A stretch of 59,849 nucleotides of DNA from Alphaproteobacteria bacterium (GTDB lineage: Bacteria > Pseudomonadota > Alphaproteobacteria > Rs-D84). The notes under the pieces were generated by a model. That model was not told the origin of the DNA, searched no databases, and saw only the letters and a program-made list of their open reading frames with translations. A program made the translations under genes and the position numbers. This document shows positions 14,660 through 23,358 of the stretch, piece by piece (within the stretch, counting starts at the first letter, position 1; each line of letters begins with the position of its first letter). The DNA lies in NCBI GenBank assembly GCA_017631895.1, contig JAGBSK010000003.1, positions 1 through 59,849 of the forward strand, given 5' to 3'.

Positions 14660-16233
14660 GAAATGGTTTATCAAAGGATTTAATTGCACGCGTGTTGGGT
14701 GCGGCGCCAAAATATACATTGGCAGAATTGGAAGAAAAATTCCCAATGCGTAATTTGCCAGAGGGTGCAATGGTGACGCGTTTTGCCCCCAGTCCAACAG
14801 GCTATATGCATATCGGTGGTTTGTATGGTGCGTTGATAGACTGTAAATTAGCCCAGCAATCGGGTGGTGTGTTTATGTTGCGTATCGAAGATACAGACAC
14901 CAAGCGCGAGGTTGCAGATGCCGTTCAGATTATTAATGAATCTATGGACCGATTCGGTTTGAAATATAACAACGTTCCAGAATATGGGCCGTATTATCAA
15001 TCACAGCGCAAAGATATTTATCATAGTGTTGTCGCGCACTTGTTGGAAAATGGGTTGGCGTATCCGTGCTTTTTAAGTGCAACAGATATGGAAGAAATTC
15101 GCGAAAATCAAAAGGCGGCGGGTTTCCCAACCGGTATCTATGGTGAATTTGCGCGCGACAGAAATTTAACCGAAGAAGAAATTATTGCGAATCTTGATAA
15201 AGGTTTAGTGCCAACAATTCGTTTGTATTCAAATGGGAATCCTGAACAAAGAATTTTCTGTAAAGATGCGGTGCGTGGCTCAATCGGGTTCCCGGAAAAT
15301 AACGAAGATATAGTTCTTATCAAATCTAATGACGGTTTGCCAACATATCATTTTGCGCACTTGTGCGATGATCACTTTATGCGTACAACACATGTTATTC
15401 GTGGCGAAGAATGGTTGCCGTCGTTGCCTTTGCATGTGCAATTGTTCCGTATGATGGGGTGGAATGCGCCACTGTATATTCATACGTCAACCATTGATAA
15501 GATTGATGAAGAAACAGGTAAGCAACGCAAACTTTCCAAACGCAAAGACCCCGAGGCAAATGTTGCATTCTTTTTGCAGGCGGGTTGGCCGGTTGAATCT
15601 GTAATTGAATATTTGGGGAATATTGCAGCATCGGGTTATGAAGAAGCAAAAATGAAAGGGCAGGTTAAAACATTCTGGGATTATGAAATGCGTGCAAAAA
15701 AGATTCCTATGTCAGGTGCGTTGTTTGATATGAAAAAACTGGAATGGTGGGCCAAGGAATTTATTGGGGCGTTGCCTGTGCCGGAATTGGTTGCGCGCGT
15801 AACCCAATGGGCAAATGAATATGGGACAGACGTGAACAAAAAGCAGGTCGAAGATGTTGAATACTTGACCGGTGTGTTGGGAATTGAACGTGATAATCCA
15901 AAGCGTGTACGTAAAGATTTTATTACATGGTCCCAGACGTTGGAAAATGTTGCGTTTTTCTGGGATGAATTGTTCCAGGCTGACACAGAATATGAATTTA
16001 ATCGGGATGTTTTGCGTGCGTTCTTGGAAACGTATAGCGAATCGGATGACAAGGATACTTGGTGGGCAAAAATTGTTGCGGTTGCGGAATCATCAGGCGT
16101 TAAAAATGGCGATGTTGCGATGAATTTGCGTGTGGCTTTGTCGGGGCGTACAAATACGCCGGACCTGTATTCGATTATGTCGGTTATGGGTGGTGAACGC
16201 GTAATTAAACGAATCGAAGGGGCGATAAAATGA
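14656..16233 (+). CDS. gltX: Glutamate--tRNA ligase
   Basis: GltX charges tRNA-Glu; where GatCAB is present, as here, a non-discriminating form can also make Glu-tRNA-Gln for amidation. The 525-residue protein has the class I motifs Y-M-H-I-G-G-L-Y (HIGH-like) and K-L-S-K-R-K-D (KMSKS-like), plus R-I-E-D-T-D-T-K-R-E. It carries an N-terminal extension of about 45 residues ending P-M-R-N-L-P-E-G-A-M-V-T-R-F-A-P-S-P-T-G and is longer than typical alphaproteobacterial GltX (about 440-480). The extension and internal wording resemble clostridial enzymes. It overlaps the acetyltransferase before it and the hemolysin III remnant after it by 4 bp each. Confidence 0.93.
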   Translation: MRNGLSKDLIARVLGAAPKYTLAELEEKFPMRNLPEGAMVTRFAPSPTGYMHIGGLYGALIDCKLAQQSGGVFMLRIEDTDTKREVADAVQIINESMDRFGLKYNNVPEYGPYYQSQRKDIYHSVVAHLLENGLAYPCFLSATDMEEIRENQKAAGFPTGIYGEFARDRNLTEEEIIANLDKGLVPTIRLYSNGNPEQRIFCKDAVRGSIGFPENNEDIVLIKSNDGLPTYHFAHLCDDHFMRTTHVIRGEEWLPSLPLHVQLFRMMGWNAPLYIHTSTIDKIDEETGKQRKLSKRKDPEANVAFFLQAGWPVESVIEYLGNIAASGYEEAKMKGQVKTFWDYEMRAKKIPMSGALFDMKKLEWWAKEFIGALPVPELVARVTQWANEYGTDVNKKQVEDVEYLTGVLGIERDNPKRVRKDFITWSQTLENVAFFWDELFQADTEYEFNRDVLRAFLETYSESDDKDTWWAKIVAVAESSGVKNGDVAMNLRVALSGRTNTPDLYSIMSVMGGERVIKRIEGAIK

Positions 16234-16967
16234 CAAAACAGAAGCGGGCGCGGGTCCGCGCGGTAAAAAAAGATGAACATGCGTCGAAATTATTAAAAGT
16301 TCTGCGTGCGACGGGGTTGTTCCGCTGGGAAAAACCGTCAACGCATGCCGAAGAGGTTGTAAATATTTTGACACATGGTATTGGTATTGGATTGGCGGTT
16401 GCGGCATTGACGCTGTTGGTTGTGTTCGCAGGGATGCGCGGCGATGCGTGGGCGATTGTGTCGTGTGCGATTTTTGGTATCACAATGATAACGCTGTATT
16501 TTGGTTCAACAATGTGCCATGCAACAATTGGTAAAAAGCATGAATGTTTTTTCGAAGTGTGGGACAGCGTTGCGATTTATGCGTTGATTGCGGGGACATA
16601 TACGCCGTTTTTGTAGGTAAATTTGCGCGGATTTATTGGCTGGACTGTGTTTGCGATTCTGTGGGGAATTGTATTGTTTGGGTCGTACATGAAGATTAAA
16701 AATCCACTTCAACAGCCAAAATGGATGGTTGCGTTGTTTGTTGCGATGGGGAGGACGATATTGTTCATTCTGCCCGCGATGATTCGCAGTATTCCGACGC
16801 GCGGTTTGTGGTTTATTTTGGCGGGTGGATTGGCATACACGATTGGGGTTATATTCTATTTGTGGCGGAAAATGAAATTCTCGCACGCGGTATGGCATCT
16901 ATTCGTAATTGGGGGTAGCGTGTGCTTCTTCTTTGCCGTTTTGTTTGGTTGTATTTTTGACTTATAA
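16230..16967 (+). pseudogene. Hemolysin III / YqfA-like membrane protein interrupted by a TAG codon
   Basis: Two stretches in the same frame, 16230-16616 and 16617-16967, together encode one full-length PAQR/hemolysin III-type protein of about 245 residues with seven hydrophobic segments. The break is a TAG at 16614-16616, directly after the conserved T-Y-T-P-F-L and before V-N-L-R-G; relatives normally have Leu there, and TTG to TAG is a single change. Conserved features are present on both sides (H-G-I-G, S-T-x-C-H, H-A-V-W-H-L-F-V). TAG ends other genes here (8644, 24309), so general recoding is unlikely. This is a recent nonsense mutation, a population variant or a sequence error. Confidence 0.75.
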
Positions 16968-16973
16968 ATAAAA

Positions 16974-17000
16974 ATCCCACCGCTTGGTGGGATTTTTTTT
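16974..17000. terminator. Bidirectional terminator
   Basis: ATCCCACC and GGTGGGAT form an 8-bp stem with GCTT loop, flanked by A and T tracts. It separates the hemolysin III remnant from the convergent dksA-like gene. Confidence 0.85.
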
Positions 17001-17002
17001 GT

Positions 17003-17437
17003 TTAGCCTTTGCGGGCCTCGTATTCTTCTTGTTCTTCGACCGTCATGGTGGCAAGTGGACGCGCCATCATACGTCCGATCCCAATTTCTTCGCCAGATA
17101 CAACGCTGAAACCATATGTGCCGTTTTCGATTCTCTCAAGGGCCGCATTAACCTTTTGCAACAGTTTGTTGTTGCGGTCAGACATGCGCAGGTCCATTGT
17201 GATGTCCTGGTTGTATGTTGCGTTATCCGATTCGTCACCGACGCCAACAGCCTCGGTCTTGTCAGCCAGGCGAATCGCATTCAGTACAGAATCGCTGTTG
17301 CTTTGTAATTCTTCGCGTTGGGCATTTAATATACGATAGAAATATGCCAATTGGTCGGGGCACATATACGGTTCCGATTTTTTTGGCTTGTAATTTGCAG
17401 GCAGTTCCAACGTCTTGTAATCTTCTGTGTTTGCCAT
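17003..17437 (-). CDS. DksA/TraR-family regulator without zinc-finger cysteines
   Basis: DksA proteins enter the RNA polymerase secondary channel and modulate transcription with ppGpp. The 144-residue product has the coiled-coil region (about 45-105, with D-x-x-D-x-A-T near its tip: D-E-S-D-N-A-T) and the C-terminal globular part G-T-Y-G-F-x-V-V-S-G-E-E-I-G-I-x-R-M-M-A-R-P-L-A-T. The four zinc-binding cysteines are absent; the only Cys is in the N-terminal region. The family call rests on this pattern and length. AAGGGATAAC precedes the ATG. It lies 4 bp downstream of trxA on the same strand, so they are probably one transcript. Confidence 0.85.
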   Translation of the reverse strand: MANTEDYKTLELPANYKPKKSEPYMCPDQLAYFYRILNAQREELQSNSDSVLNAIRLADKTEAVGVGDESDNATYNQDITMDLRMSDRNNKLLQKVNAALERIENGTYGFSVVSGEEIGIGRMMARPLATMTVEEQEEYEARKG

Positions 17438-17441
17438 TTTG

Positions 17442-17759
17442 TTATCCCTTTAATTCTTGTATCCACGAAAGTACTGTTTCTTCGTCCATCAGACCGGTGC
17501 GTGCCTCGACCAATTCACCGTTCTTGAATGCCAAGACGGATGGAATGCTGCGAATGCCATATTTCGCAGGGGTACGTCGATTCGCTTCGTCAATTTCGAA
17601 TTTTACAAATTTAGCGTCAGATGTTTTTTCAGATGCAGATTCAAAAATTGGTCCAAACATACGACATGGACCGCACCATGATGCCCAAAAATCAACCAAT
17701 GTGATACCGTCGCCAATAAATGTATCAATTGTCGCATCGTTTGCGTGTGTGATTGCCAT
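17442..17759 (-). CDS. trxA: Thioredoxin
   Basis: A 105-residue thioredoxin with the active site W-A-S-W-C-G-P-C-R, the conserved cis-proline region (R-S-I-P-S-V), and the usual length. It reduces protein disulfides in the cytoplasm. The start at 17759 follows AAAGGAGAAAA; the frame extends 24 codons upstream into the promoter region and was trimmed. It is divergent from sufS across about 75 bp and precedes the dksA-like gene. Confidence 0.93.
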   Translation of the reverse strand: MAITHANDATIDTFIGDGITLVDFWASWCGPCRMFGPIFESASEKTSDAKFVKFEIDEANRRTPAKYGIRSIPSVLAFKNGELVEARTGLMDEETVLSWIQELKG

Positions 17760-17778
17760 GTTTTTCTCCTTTCTGTTA

Positions 17779-17806
17779 TTGATATTCGGCGGAATTGTAT
17801 TATAAT
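17779..17806 (+). promoter_or_regulatory. Promoter of the sufS-sufT-sufE operon
   Basis: TTGATA (17779-17784), 16-bp spacer, TATAAT (17801-17806), 27 bp before the sufS ATG. Because ATTATAAT reads the same on both strands, it may also serve trxA. No binding site for an iron-sulfur regulator was identified. Confidence 0.6.
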
Positions 17807-17833
17807 CCACCCAAAATGCAAGAGAAATCATAA

Positions 17834-18922
17834 ATGAATAAAATCATATACTTAGACGCGGCGGCGACGTATCAAAAAACAGATGCTGTGATTAACGCAC
17901 AGGTTGATTTTTTGCGTAATCATTATGCCAATGCTGGGCGTGGTATTTGTGCGCGTGCGGCATATGTTGATGATATGATACGGGCGGCACGGCAACATGT
18001 GGCGCGCTTTATGGGGGCGCATGAAAGCCAAATTGTTTTCACGTCTGGAACGACTGGGGGCATGAATATGAATGCGCGCATGTTGGATTTAAGCCCAGAA
18101 AAAATTGTCGCGGTATCTGATTTAGATCATCATAGTGCGCGTTTGCCATTTGAAAAAAGTTTGGCGCAAACCGTTGTTATGCCGTTGGATGCGGATTTTA
18201 ATATTGATACAAATCAGGTTCCGTATGCAGATGTGATGATAATTACTGCTATGTCGAATGTGTTGGGGCGTGTGCAAAATGTGGCGGAAATAGTGCGTAG
18301 GGCGCGTGATAAAAATCCAAATGTGATTGTTGTGGTGGATGCGGCGCAATACGTTGTGCATGATAAAATTAATGTGGGTAAATGGGGGGCTGATTTTGTT
18401 GTGTGGTCCGCACATAAAATTGGTGCGGATACGGGACTGGGGGTAATGTATATCAAAAATCCAGATGATTTTCGTCCTGTGAACTTTGGTGGTGGAATGG
18501 TTGCCAAAATCGTTGGGGATGATTTAGTGTTGGCAAACGGTCCCGAACGGTTCGAGGCAGGAACAATGCCGTTGACGCAGATTGCGGGATTAAATGTCGC
18601 GATTGATGATATTGAAAAAAATCGTCCTGATTTGAATTTAATTAAATATATGTATGATGAATTAAAAACGGTCCCACGAATTAAAATTTTATCGTCGCGT
18701 GATTCCGCTATGTTAACTTTTGTGGTTGATGATATGCATGTGTTGGATTTTGGGGCGTTCGTTGGTGCGCGTGGGATTTGTCTGCGTGTGGGAAATATGT
18801 GTGCAACGTGGGTGCATCGTGCGTTGGGCGTCTCGGGGTCGATTCGTTTGTCGGTGGGTGCGTATAACACAATGGATGATGTGCGTCGGGCGGTTCAAAT
18901 AATAAAAGACGTTATAAAATGA
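17834..18922 (+). CDS. sufS: Cysteine desulfurase, SufS-like
   Basis: This PLP enzyme takes sulfur from cysteine for Fe-S cluster assembly. Of 362 residues (SufS is usually about 400-415; the N-terminal arm is short), key features are Y-L-D-A-A-A-T near the N-terminus, the S-G-T-T-G-G-M-N cofactor loop, D169-A-A-Q, the PLP lysine in S-A-H-K195, and the catalytic Cys323 in R-V-G-N-M-C-A. It is followed with 4-bp overlap by sufT, then sufE. The scaffold genes sufB and sufC lie about 20 kb away. Confidence 0.9.
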   Translation: MNKIIYLDAAATYQKTDAVINAQVDFLRNHYANAGRGICARAAYVDDMIRAARQHVARFMGAHESQIVFTSGTTGGMNMNARMLDLSPEKIVAVSDLDHHSARLPFEKSLAQTVVMPLDADFNIDTNQVPYADVMIITAMSNVLGRVQNVAEIVRRARDKNPNVIVVVDAAQYVVHDKINVGKWGADFVVWSAHKIGADTGLGVMYIKNPDDFRPVNFGGGMVAKIVGDDLVLANGPERFEAGTMPLTQIAGLNVAIDDIEKNRPDLNLIKYMYDELKTVPRIKILSSRDSAMLTFVVDDMHVLDFGAFVGARGICLRVGNMCATWVHRALGVSGSIRLSVGAYNTMDDVRRAVQIIKDVIK

Positions 18923-19233
18923 CATTTACCAAAGACGATATTATAGGTGCATTAAAAACCATTTTTGACCCAGAAATTCCAGTTAATATTTGGGATATGG
19001 GGTTGATTTATGGCATTGATATTAGTGATGTGGCGGTTGTTATTAAAATGACTTTTACCAGTCCCACGTGTCCCATGATGGAAGAATTGTTAGAGCAGGT
19101 ACGCGCAACAGTTCAGTCGGTTGCGGGTGATATTCCCGTACGTGTTGATTTGGTATGGGACCCGCCATGGGATTTGTCGCGTATGTCTGATGCGGCACGT
19201 CTTGAATTAGATTTAACAAACGAAGGATGGTAA
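18919..19233 (+). CDS. sufT: MIP18/DUF59-family Fe-S assembly factor, SufT-like
   Basis: A 104-residue protein with the family pattern A-L-K-T-I-F-D-P-E-I-P-V-N-I-W-D-M-G-L-I-Y near the N-terminus and the T-S-P-T-C-P-M-M segment bearing the conserved Cys, ending in a L-V-W-D-P-P-W block. Members help deliver or mature Fe-S clusters; paaD-like proteins of phenylacetate degradation are related, but the position between sufS and sufE favours SufT. Start ATG overlaps the sufS stop (ATGA). Confidence 0.9.
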   Translation: MTFTKDDIIGALKTIFDPEIPVNIWDMGLIYGIDISDVAVVIKMTFTSPTCPMMEELLEQVRATVQSVAGDIPVRVDLVWDPPWDLSRMSDAARLELDLTNEGW

Positions 19234-19237
19234 TGCC

Positions 19238-19600
19238 ATGACATATGATGATATGAAGAATATGTTAATGATGGTGGATGATGATGCGGTGCGTCTGGAA
19301 ATATTGATGGATTTTGGACGGAATTTAGAACCTGTGCCAGATGGGGCGGAGTGCAGCGAAATTGTTGGGTGTACTTCGTTCGTTCAGATTTGCAGAAAAG
19401 AAAACCAATTCTTTGGTGTGGCGGATTCGGCATTGGTGCGTGGAATTGTGGCAATTATGTTGGCGTTGGTGAATGGAAAAACTGCAGCGCAGATAAAACA
19501 AATGGATTTGGTGGGGGAATTTGCGTCGTTAAAACTGAATCTGGGGGCGGGGCGGTTAAATGGCGTGAATTCTATGATTCGTTTTTTGCAGAATTTATGA
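19238..19600 (+). CDS. sufE: Cysteine desulfuration protein SufE
   Basis: SufE accepts persulfide sulfur from SufS and passes it to the SufBC-type scaffold. The 120-residue protein has the active cysteine in I-V-G-C-T-S (the family's V-x-G-C-x-S), the L-E-P-V-P segment before it, and the C-terminal L-N-x-x-R-x-N-G-x-x-x-M region. It follows sufT by 4 bp. Length is slightly shorter than E. coli SufE (138). Confidence 0.92.
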   Translation: MTYDDMKNMLMMVDDDAVRLEILMDFGRNLEPVPDGAECSEIVGCTSFVQICRKENQFFGVADSALVRGIVAIMLALVNGKTAAQIKQMDLVGEFASLKLNLGAGRLNGVNSMIRFLQNL

Positions 19601-19639
19601 TAAAATGCCGTTGAAGCATATTTGAATGGGGGGCGACGT

Positions 19640-19933
19640 ATGCAAGACGATGAAAAAATGTTTCAGATTGGCGTGTGGTCCGTTGGGGTTGTGTTGCTGA
19701 TGTCAGTAATATTACAGGTGGCGTTTCGCACACAGAATCGTCAGTTAAATCGTGTCAGACGGGAAATTGTCGCAACTCAGCAGCAGATTGCGGTCGCCGA
19801 GGCAAACTTTGCATCGTATGTGCGTCCCGAAATTTTGCGTAATTTGGTGGTAAGTATTGCACCAAAATCAGAAGTGGTCAGTTTCAAGAAATCGGTTGCG
19901 GTTAATGAAATAGAATTCAAAAAAGAATTGTAA
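19640..19933 (+). CDS. FtsL-like cell-division membrane protein
   Basis: A 97-residue bitopic protein: short cytoplasmic tail, one transmembrane helix (about 12-30, G-V-W-S-V-G-V-V-L-L-M), then a coiled-coil-like stretch (Q-N-R-Q-L-N-R-V-R-R-E-I-V-A-T-Q-Q-Q-I). Size, topology and its position directly before ftsI, sharing no gap, are those of FtsL, whose sequence is poorly conserved. A GGGGGGCGA stretch precedes the ATG at 19640. The rest of the dcw cluster is not here. Confidence 0.7.
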   Translation: MQDDEKMFQIGVWSVGVVLLMSVILQVAFRTQNRQLNRVRREIVATQQQIAVAEANFASYVRPEILRNLVVSIAPKSEVVSFKKSVAVNEIEFKKEL

Positions 19934-21565
19934 ATGTTCGAAGTTGGCAAAGATATTTTTAAGCATGGTTTTTCGGGCGTTCGTGGCGAGGCAACGGGAC
20001 GCAAGCGTTTGCGTGTTATGTACACCGTGTTTTTAATTGCGTTTATGATATTTATTGGGCGAACATTACAGTTAGGGATTCAGGGGACAGACCGTGCACG
20101 CCTGGCGGGGGCGGATGGAGAATGGAATGTGCAACGCGCCGATATAGTTGACAGAAATGGTGATATTTTGGCGAAAAATGTCGCGTCGGGGCATATTATT
20201 TTGCGTAATCGTGCGGTACGCCCCCAGGACAGGGAAGCGGTTGCACAGACAATACATCAGGCGTTGCCGTATGAATATTCTTTGGCTGATGCGATTGCAC
20301 TGGTCAATTCGGACAGACGGTTTATTAGACTGAAAAAATATGCAAGTGATAGTCAGCGTGAAATTATTCAAAAGGCGCGGTTGGAGGGATTAGAGGTCGA
20401 AAAAATTCAGACGCGAAAGTATCCAAAACGCAGATTGTTTTCACATGTTGTTGGGTTCGTTGGTGCCGAAGGACGTGGGTTAGAGGGGGCAGAGAGAATC
20501 TATGAAGAATATTTGACTGAAAACAAAGACCCGTTGCGGTTGTCGGTTGATTCACGTGTCCAATCGGTGTTCTATGACCAGTTGTCGTTTGCGATGCAAA
20601 AATATGGAACGCGTGCGGCGATGGGAATGCTGATGAATTCACGTACAGGCGAAATTATCGCGATGGTGTCTTTGCCAGACTATGACCCAGAAAATTTGGC
20701 GGCGGACCCGGTCGGAAATCGTTTGTTCAAGCCAATGCGCAGCGTGTTTGAATTGGGGTCAATATTTAAGGTATTTAATACCGCGTTGGCGTTGGAAAAC
20801 GGAATTAACAAAGAATACTATGTAAAAGAACCTTTTATTATTCCTGATAAATTTGGGCGTATGGCTGCAAAAATTACCGATATTCGCAGTTTCAAACCAC
20901 CGCGTCCGCATTTGACGGTTGAAGAAATTATGGTTCATTCGTGCAATGTGGGCAGTGCGCAAATTGCACTGGATTTACCAGATGGGGCACAGAAAGATTT
21001 CTTTGAACGACTGCATTTTGACGAAGCGTTAAATCTGGAATTTGGACGTACGGAAAAGCCATTGTTGCCAAATAAGTGGGGACCAGTGGAACGTGCAACG
21101 CGTGCGTATGGGCATGGAATATCGGTGACGCCGATGCATTTAATGTTGGCGGTGAACGCGGTGACCAACGGGGGGATTTATATTTATCCGACCTTGCAAA
21201 AACGTAGTGTTGGTGTGGTCAAGGGTGAACGTGTTTTGGCAGATGAAATTTCGGCTAAATTGCGCCCCATTATGTTGCGTGTTGCCGAAGAAACCAGCGG
21301 TAAGCAGGCGCGTGTCGCAGGTATTCAGATTGGGGGTAAAACTGCAACGGCTGTTAAGTACACTAATGGCAAGGTTGATCATAAACGTAATGTGACGGCG
21401 TTTGTTGGGGTGTTCCCGATTAATGCGCCCCAGTACACAATTTTGGTGGTGTTGGATGAACCCCAGGGAACCAAGGAATCGTGGGGTTGGCGTACGGCTG
21501 CGTGGAATGCTGTGCCGACAACGGGAAAAATTCTGGATGGCATACTGCCGTTGCTATTTGAATAA
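19934..21565 (+). CDS. ftsI: Penicillin-binding protein, FtsI/PBP3-type transpeptidase
   Basis: The 543-residue class B PBP has one N-terminal transmembrane helix (about 28-45), the dimerisation domain with R-A-D-I-V-D-R-N-G-D-I-L-A, and the transpeptidase domain with the catalytic motif S276-I-F-K279, S336-C-N338 and K469-T-A (in place of K-T-G). It cross-links septal peptidoglycan. The start codon abuts the FtsL-like stop (TAAATG). Change of the third motif from KTG to KTA occurs in some PBPs; its effect on beta-lactam binding is not known from sequence. Confidence 0.9.
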   Translation: MFEVGKDIFKHGFSGVRGEATGRKRLRVMYTVFLIAFMIFIGRTLQLGIQGTDRARLAGADGEWNVQRADIVDRNGDILAKNVASGHIILRNRAVRPQDREAVAQTIHQALPYEYSLADAIALVNSDRRFIRLKKYASDSQREIIQKARLEGLEVEKIQTRKYPKRRLFSHVVGFVGAEGRGLEGAERIYEEYLTENKDPLRLSVDSRVQSVFYDQLSFAMQKYGTRAAMGMLMNSRTGEIIAMVSLPDYDPENLAADPVGNRLFKPMRSVFELGSIFKVFNTALALENGINKEYYVKEPFIIPDKFGRMAAKITDIRSFKPPRPHLTVEEIMVHSCNVGSAQIALDLPDGAQKDFFERLHFDEALNLEFGRTEKPLLPNKWGPVERATRAYGHGISVTPMHLMLAVNAVTNGGIYIYPTLQKRSVGVVKGERVLADEISAKLRPIMLRVAEETSGKQARVAGIQIGGKTATAVKYTNGKVDHKRNVTAFVGVFPINAPQYTILVVLDEPQGTKESWGWRTAAWNAVPTTGKILDGILPLLFE

Positions 21566-21579
21566 ATTTGAATTATAAT
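21551..21579 (+). promoter_or_regulatory. Promoter of recJ inside the end of ftsI
   Basis: TTGCTA (21551-21556), 17-bp spacer, TATAAT (21574-21579). It starts within the last codons of ftsI and would give a start site near 21586. Confidence 0.55.
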
Positions 21580-21609
21580 GCACTTGATAATAAAAAAAAG
21601 AGAAGTGCG

Positions 21610-23346
21610 TTGAGTAGTAGAATAGTAGAGAAATCCATGCTGGGCAAAGCATGGGTGTTGGCAGATGGTATAGATAATGTAAATTCAGATGATCTGGTCA
21701 AAAAAATTTTGGCCGGGCGTGGTGTTTCTGGTGAAGCCGAGGTAAAAAAATTTCTTAATCCGTCAATCAAAGAATATATGCCAAATCCGTCCGTCTTGAC
21801 GGATATGGACGTGGCCGCGCGTATAATTGCAGATGCGGTGCAGAGACGTGAAAAAATTGCAATTTATGGCGACTATGATGTTGATGGTATTACATCAACT
21901 GCAATTTTTGTGAAATATTTACGTTCGGTTAACGCTGATGTTATTTGGCACCTGCCCACGCGTGAGGGCGAGGGGTATGGGCTGAATAACGACGCGATAG
22001 ATGAAATTGCAAACAGTGGTGCGCGGTTATTGATTACTGTTGATTGTGGTATCAGTGGCGTGGACGAGGTTGCGTATGCGCATACGCGTGGATTGCGTGT
22101 CGTGGTGACGGACCATCATTCGCCTGATAATGTTTTGCCAGATGCGGATGCTGTTGTGAATCCAAAACGTGCGGATGATACGTCGGAGTTGACATATCTG
22201 GCGGGGGTTGGTGTTGCGTTCTTGACATTGGTTGCGTTGAACCGCGAATTGAAAAATCGTGGGTTGGGGGTTGATAATTCCGAATTGATGAACTTTATGG
22301 ATTTAGTGGCGTTGGGTACAATTTGCGACACTATGTCATTGATTGGGCTTAATCGTGCATTTGTTGCAACGGGGTTAAAGGTTCTGGGGTTGCGACAAAA
22401 TCTAGGGTTGCGTGTGTTGATGGATGTCGCGGGAATTAAGCAGCCGTCTGTTTATGCGGCGGGGTTTGCGTTGGGACCACGATTGAATGCGGCGGGGCGT
22501 TTGGATTCGGCGGCACCTGCGTTGGAATTGCTGCTGACAGATAATCCCCTGATTGCCAATGATTTGGCAAATAAATTGCATGTCATGAACCAGGAACGTA
22601 TCGATATTCAAAATGCAATTATGTTGCGGGCATGCGAAATGGCCGAAGAATATTGTGCCGCGGGACGCGTCAGTTTGTTTGTCTGTGGTGAAAATTGGCA
22701 CGGTGGTGTTATGGGAATTATCGCCGGGCGATTAAAGGATAAATATAATTTACCATCGTGTGTTGCAACAAAATCAGACGGTGTGATAAATGGTTCGGGA
22801 CGCTCAATTGCGGGGGTTGATCTGGGAAAAATAATTCATGATGCGTTGGCGGCGGGTATTGTAAGCGAAGGCGGCGGTCATGCCGCGGCGGCGGGATTTT
22901 CGTTGGCAGAAGAAAATGAGAATGCGTTCTGTGAATTTTTGGAAAATGCAGTCAAGGAACAGTTGAATGGGGAAATGCCATCGCCAGAGTTAATTGTGGA
23001 TGCCCAGGTTGACGCAGGGGCGGCGAATATGCGCCTGGTAAAAAAAATGGCGGGGTTGGCACCGTTTGGTCAGGGTAATCCGGAACCGACATTGGTTTTG
23101 CATGGTGGGGTATTGCGATATGCGTCTGTGATGGGGGGCGGTGCACATTTGCGGGGAAGTATTTCAACCAGTACAGGGACACAATTGTCTTTTGTTGGGT
23201 TTAATTTAGTAGGAACGCCGGTTGGTGATTTTTTGCTGGACGATGTGAATGTAAATACTAAAATAAAGTTGTTGGGAAAGTTGAAAGAAAACGAATATAA
23301 CGGTCGCGTTAGTGCACAATTCTTTGTAGAAGATGTGGCGATATAA
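21610..23346 (+). CDS. recJ: Single-stranded-DNA-specific 5'-3' exonuclease RecJ
   Basis: RecJ is the DHH-family exonuclease of recombination and mismatch repair. The protein shows motif I (I-Y-G-D-Y-D-V-D-G), motif II (I-T-V-D-C-G), motif III (V-T-D-H-H), and the DHHA1 motif G-G-G-H-A-A-A-A-G-F. Start choice is uncertain: the frame opens at 21568, but a -10 box overlaps that part; TTG at 21610 follows AAAGAGAAG, and ATG 21637 is also possible. At about 570-580 residues the length is normal. Its stop is 12 bp before the next DHH-family gene. Confidence 0.92.
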   Translation: MSSRIVEKSMLGKAWVLADGIDNVNSDDLVKKILAGRGVSGEAEVKKFLNPSIKEYMPNPSVLTDMDVAARIIADAVQRREKIAIYGDYDVDGITSTAIFVKYLRSVNADVIWHLPTREGEGYGLNNDAIDEIANSGARLLITVDCGISGVDEVAYAHTRGLRVVVTDHHSPDNVLPDADAVVNPKRADDTSELTYLAGVGVAFLTLVALNRELKNRGLGVDNSELMNFMDLVALGTICDTMSLIGLNRAFVATGLKVLGLRQNLGLRVLMDVAGIKQPSVYAAGFALGPRLNAAGRLDSAAPALELLLTDNPLIANDLANKLHVMNQERIDIQNAIMLRACEMAEEYCAAGRVSLFVCGENWHGGVMGIIAGRLKDKYNLPSCVATKSDGVINGSGRSIAGVDLGKIIHDALAAGIVSEGGGHAAAAGFSLAEENENAFCEFLENAVKEQLNGEMPSPELIVDAQVDAGAANMRLVKKMAGLAPFGQGNPEPTLVLHGGVLRYASVMGGGAHLRGSISTSTGTQLSFVGFNLVGTPVGDFLLDDVNVNTKIKLLGKLKENEYNGRVSAQFFVEDVAI

Positions 23347-23358
23347 AGATAGGTTGTT

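Noticed and set aside
16614..16616. Reassignment of TAG to an amino acid
   Set aside because: TAG ends intact genes elsewhere in the window (8644, 24309), so the code is not altered; a single nonsense mutation explains the hemolysin III break.
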